DNA of 6,591 bases from Bacteroidota bacterium (GTDB lineage: Bacteria > Bacteroidota > Bacteroidia > Bacteroidales > B39-G9). The DNA is taken from positions 1 through 6,591 of the forward strand of contig QMPG01000180.1 of NCBI GenBank assembly GCA_003648455.1, given 5' to 3'. Numbering within the stretch: the first letter of the stretch is position 1; every line of letters begins with the position of its first letter. A model generated the notes under the pieces. It searched no databases and was not told the origin of the DNA. It worked only from the letters and a program-made list of their open reading frames with translations. Below, piece after piece: positions 6,280 to 6,591 of this stretch. The position numbers and the translations under genes were made by a program.

Positions 6280-6591
6280 TTAAAATAAGTTAATAAAGTG
6301 AGTATCACTTAGGTATTTACTCTTAATATATTTTTCAGTTAAAAAAACTGGGTATAAATGTTTTGCCCATCTATTATCTTGACCATAACAAACAGGATTA
6401 CGTTCATTGATAATGTTTGCACTAATTAAATCAATTTCGTCACTATCTAATCCGTCCTCTTCTTCTTTATCCCAAACTAAAATTTTTTCAATTTTCAAAA
6501 CTCCATCAAAAGGACTAATTGTTTCTCGTATTCTCAAATACCAAACAGCAAATTTCACATCAGGTATTCTTTCTGTTTCATACATAAAAGC
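6280..6591 (-). CDS. Probable NurA-family nuclease, C-terminal fragment (5' end outside window)
   Basis: The frame stays open to the window edge (103 residues plus TAA). The methionine at 6585 has coding sequence before it (Ala-Phe), so it need not be the real start. The visible part begins ERIPDVKFAVWYLRIRE, continues with VLKIEKILVWDKE, and ends with CYGQDNRWAKHLYPVFLTE. This order (a strand with YLR, then a strand with a conserved acidic residue, then a helix with a His near the C-terminus) resembles the C-terminal third of the NurA 5'-3' exonuclease/endonuclease fold. His78 of the fragment could correspond to the conserved C-terminal His. Similarity is judged by eye. The position directly before herA, 2 bp away, strongly favours NurA, since the two are usually adjacent and work as one complex. 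The N-terminal catalytic acidic residues lie outside the window and cannot be checked. Alternative: an unrelated nuclease or adaptor in a HerA-linked defence module. Confidence 0.55.
   Translation of the reverse strand, partial: AFMYETERIPDVKFAVWYLRIRETISPFDGVLKIEKILVWDKEEEDGLDSDEIDLISANIINERNPVCYGQDNRWAKHLYPVFLTEKYIKSKYLSDTHFINLF

Overview
The window is strongly AT-rich and looks like Bacteroidota DNA. The start codons lack clear Shine-Dalgarno sequences, the gene at the left edge is a short Bacteroidota-style lipoprotein, and the gaps hold palindromic elements of a kind I associate with this phylum. This assignment is inference from style; no marker gene is present. All supported genes lie on the minus strand.

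Reading in the direction of transcription (right to left), positions 6591 to 1091 hold a compact four-gene block: (i) the C-terminal part of a probable NurA-family nuclease, cut by the window edge; (ii) a 555-residue HerA/FtsK-type ATPase with an N-terminal barrel; (iii) a 519-residue GHKL ATPase (MutL/Hsp90/MORC superfamily) with a charged coiled-coil tail; (iv) a ~652-residue radical SAM enzyme with an N-terminal cobalamin-binding-like domain. Junctions are 2 bp, an 8-bp overlap, and 8 bp, so the genes are very probably co-transcribed and co-translated. HerA and NurA form a known DNA end-processing translocase-nuclease pair. Adding an ATP-gated GHKL clamp candidate and a radical SAM enzyme makes a combination I do not recognise as a named system. 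A DNA-processing or anti-mobile-element defence role is my leading inference.

Downstream, positions 334-1090 hold no supportable gene. They carry several structured elements: a 13-bp perfect hairpin at 593-624, a 22-bp imperfect inverted repeat at 790-853, a 17-bp inverted repeat with only G-T wobble exceptions at 890-994, and three copies of a short GTGCGTTGGCAAAA-like motif. A GC-richer patch at 1094-1163 belongs with these elements and encodes the last ~23 residues of the radical SAM protein, so the gene's 3' end seems to have been rewritten by a repeat. Positions 1-333 carry the N-terminal 111 residues of the lipoprotein, probably unrelated to the operon and marking its downstream boundary.
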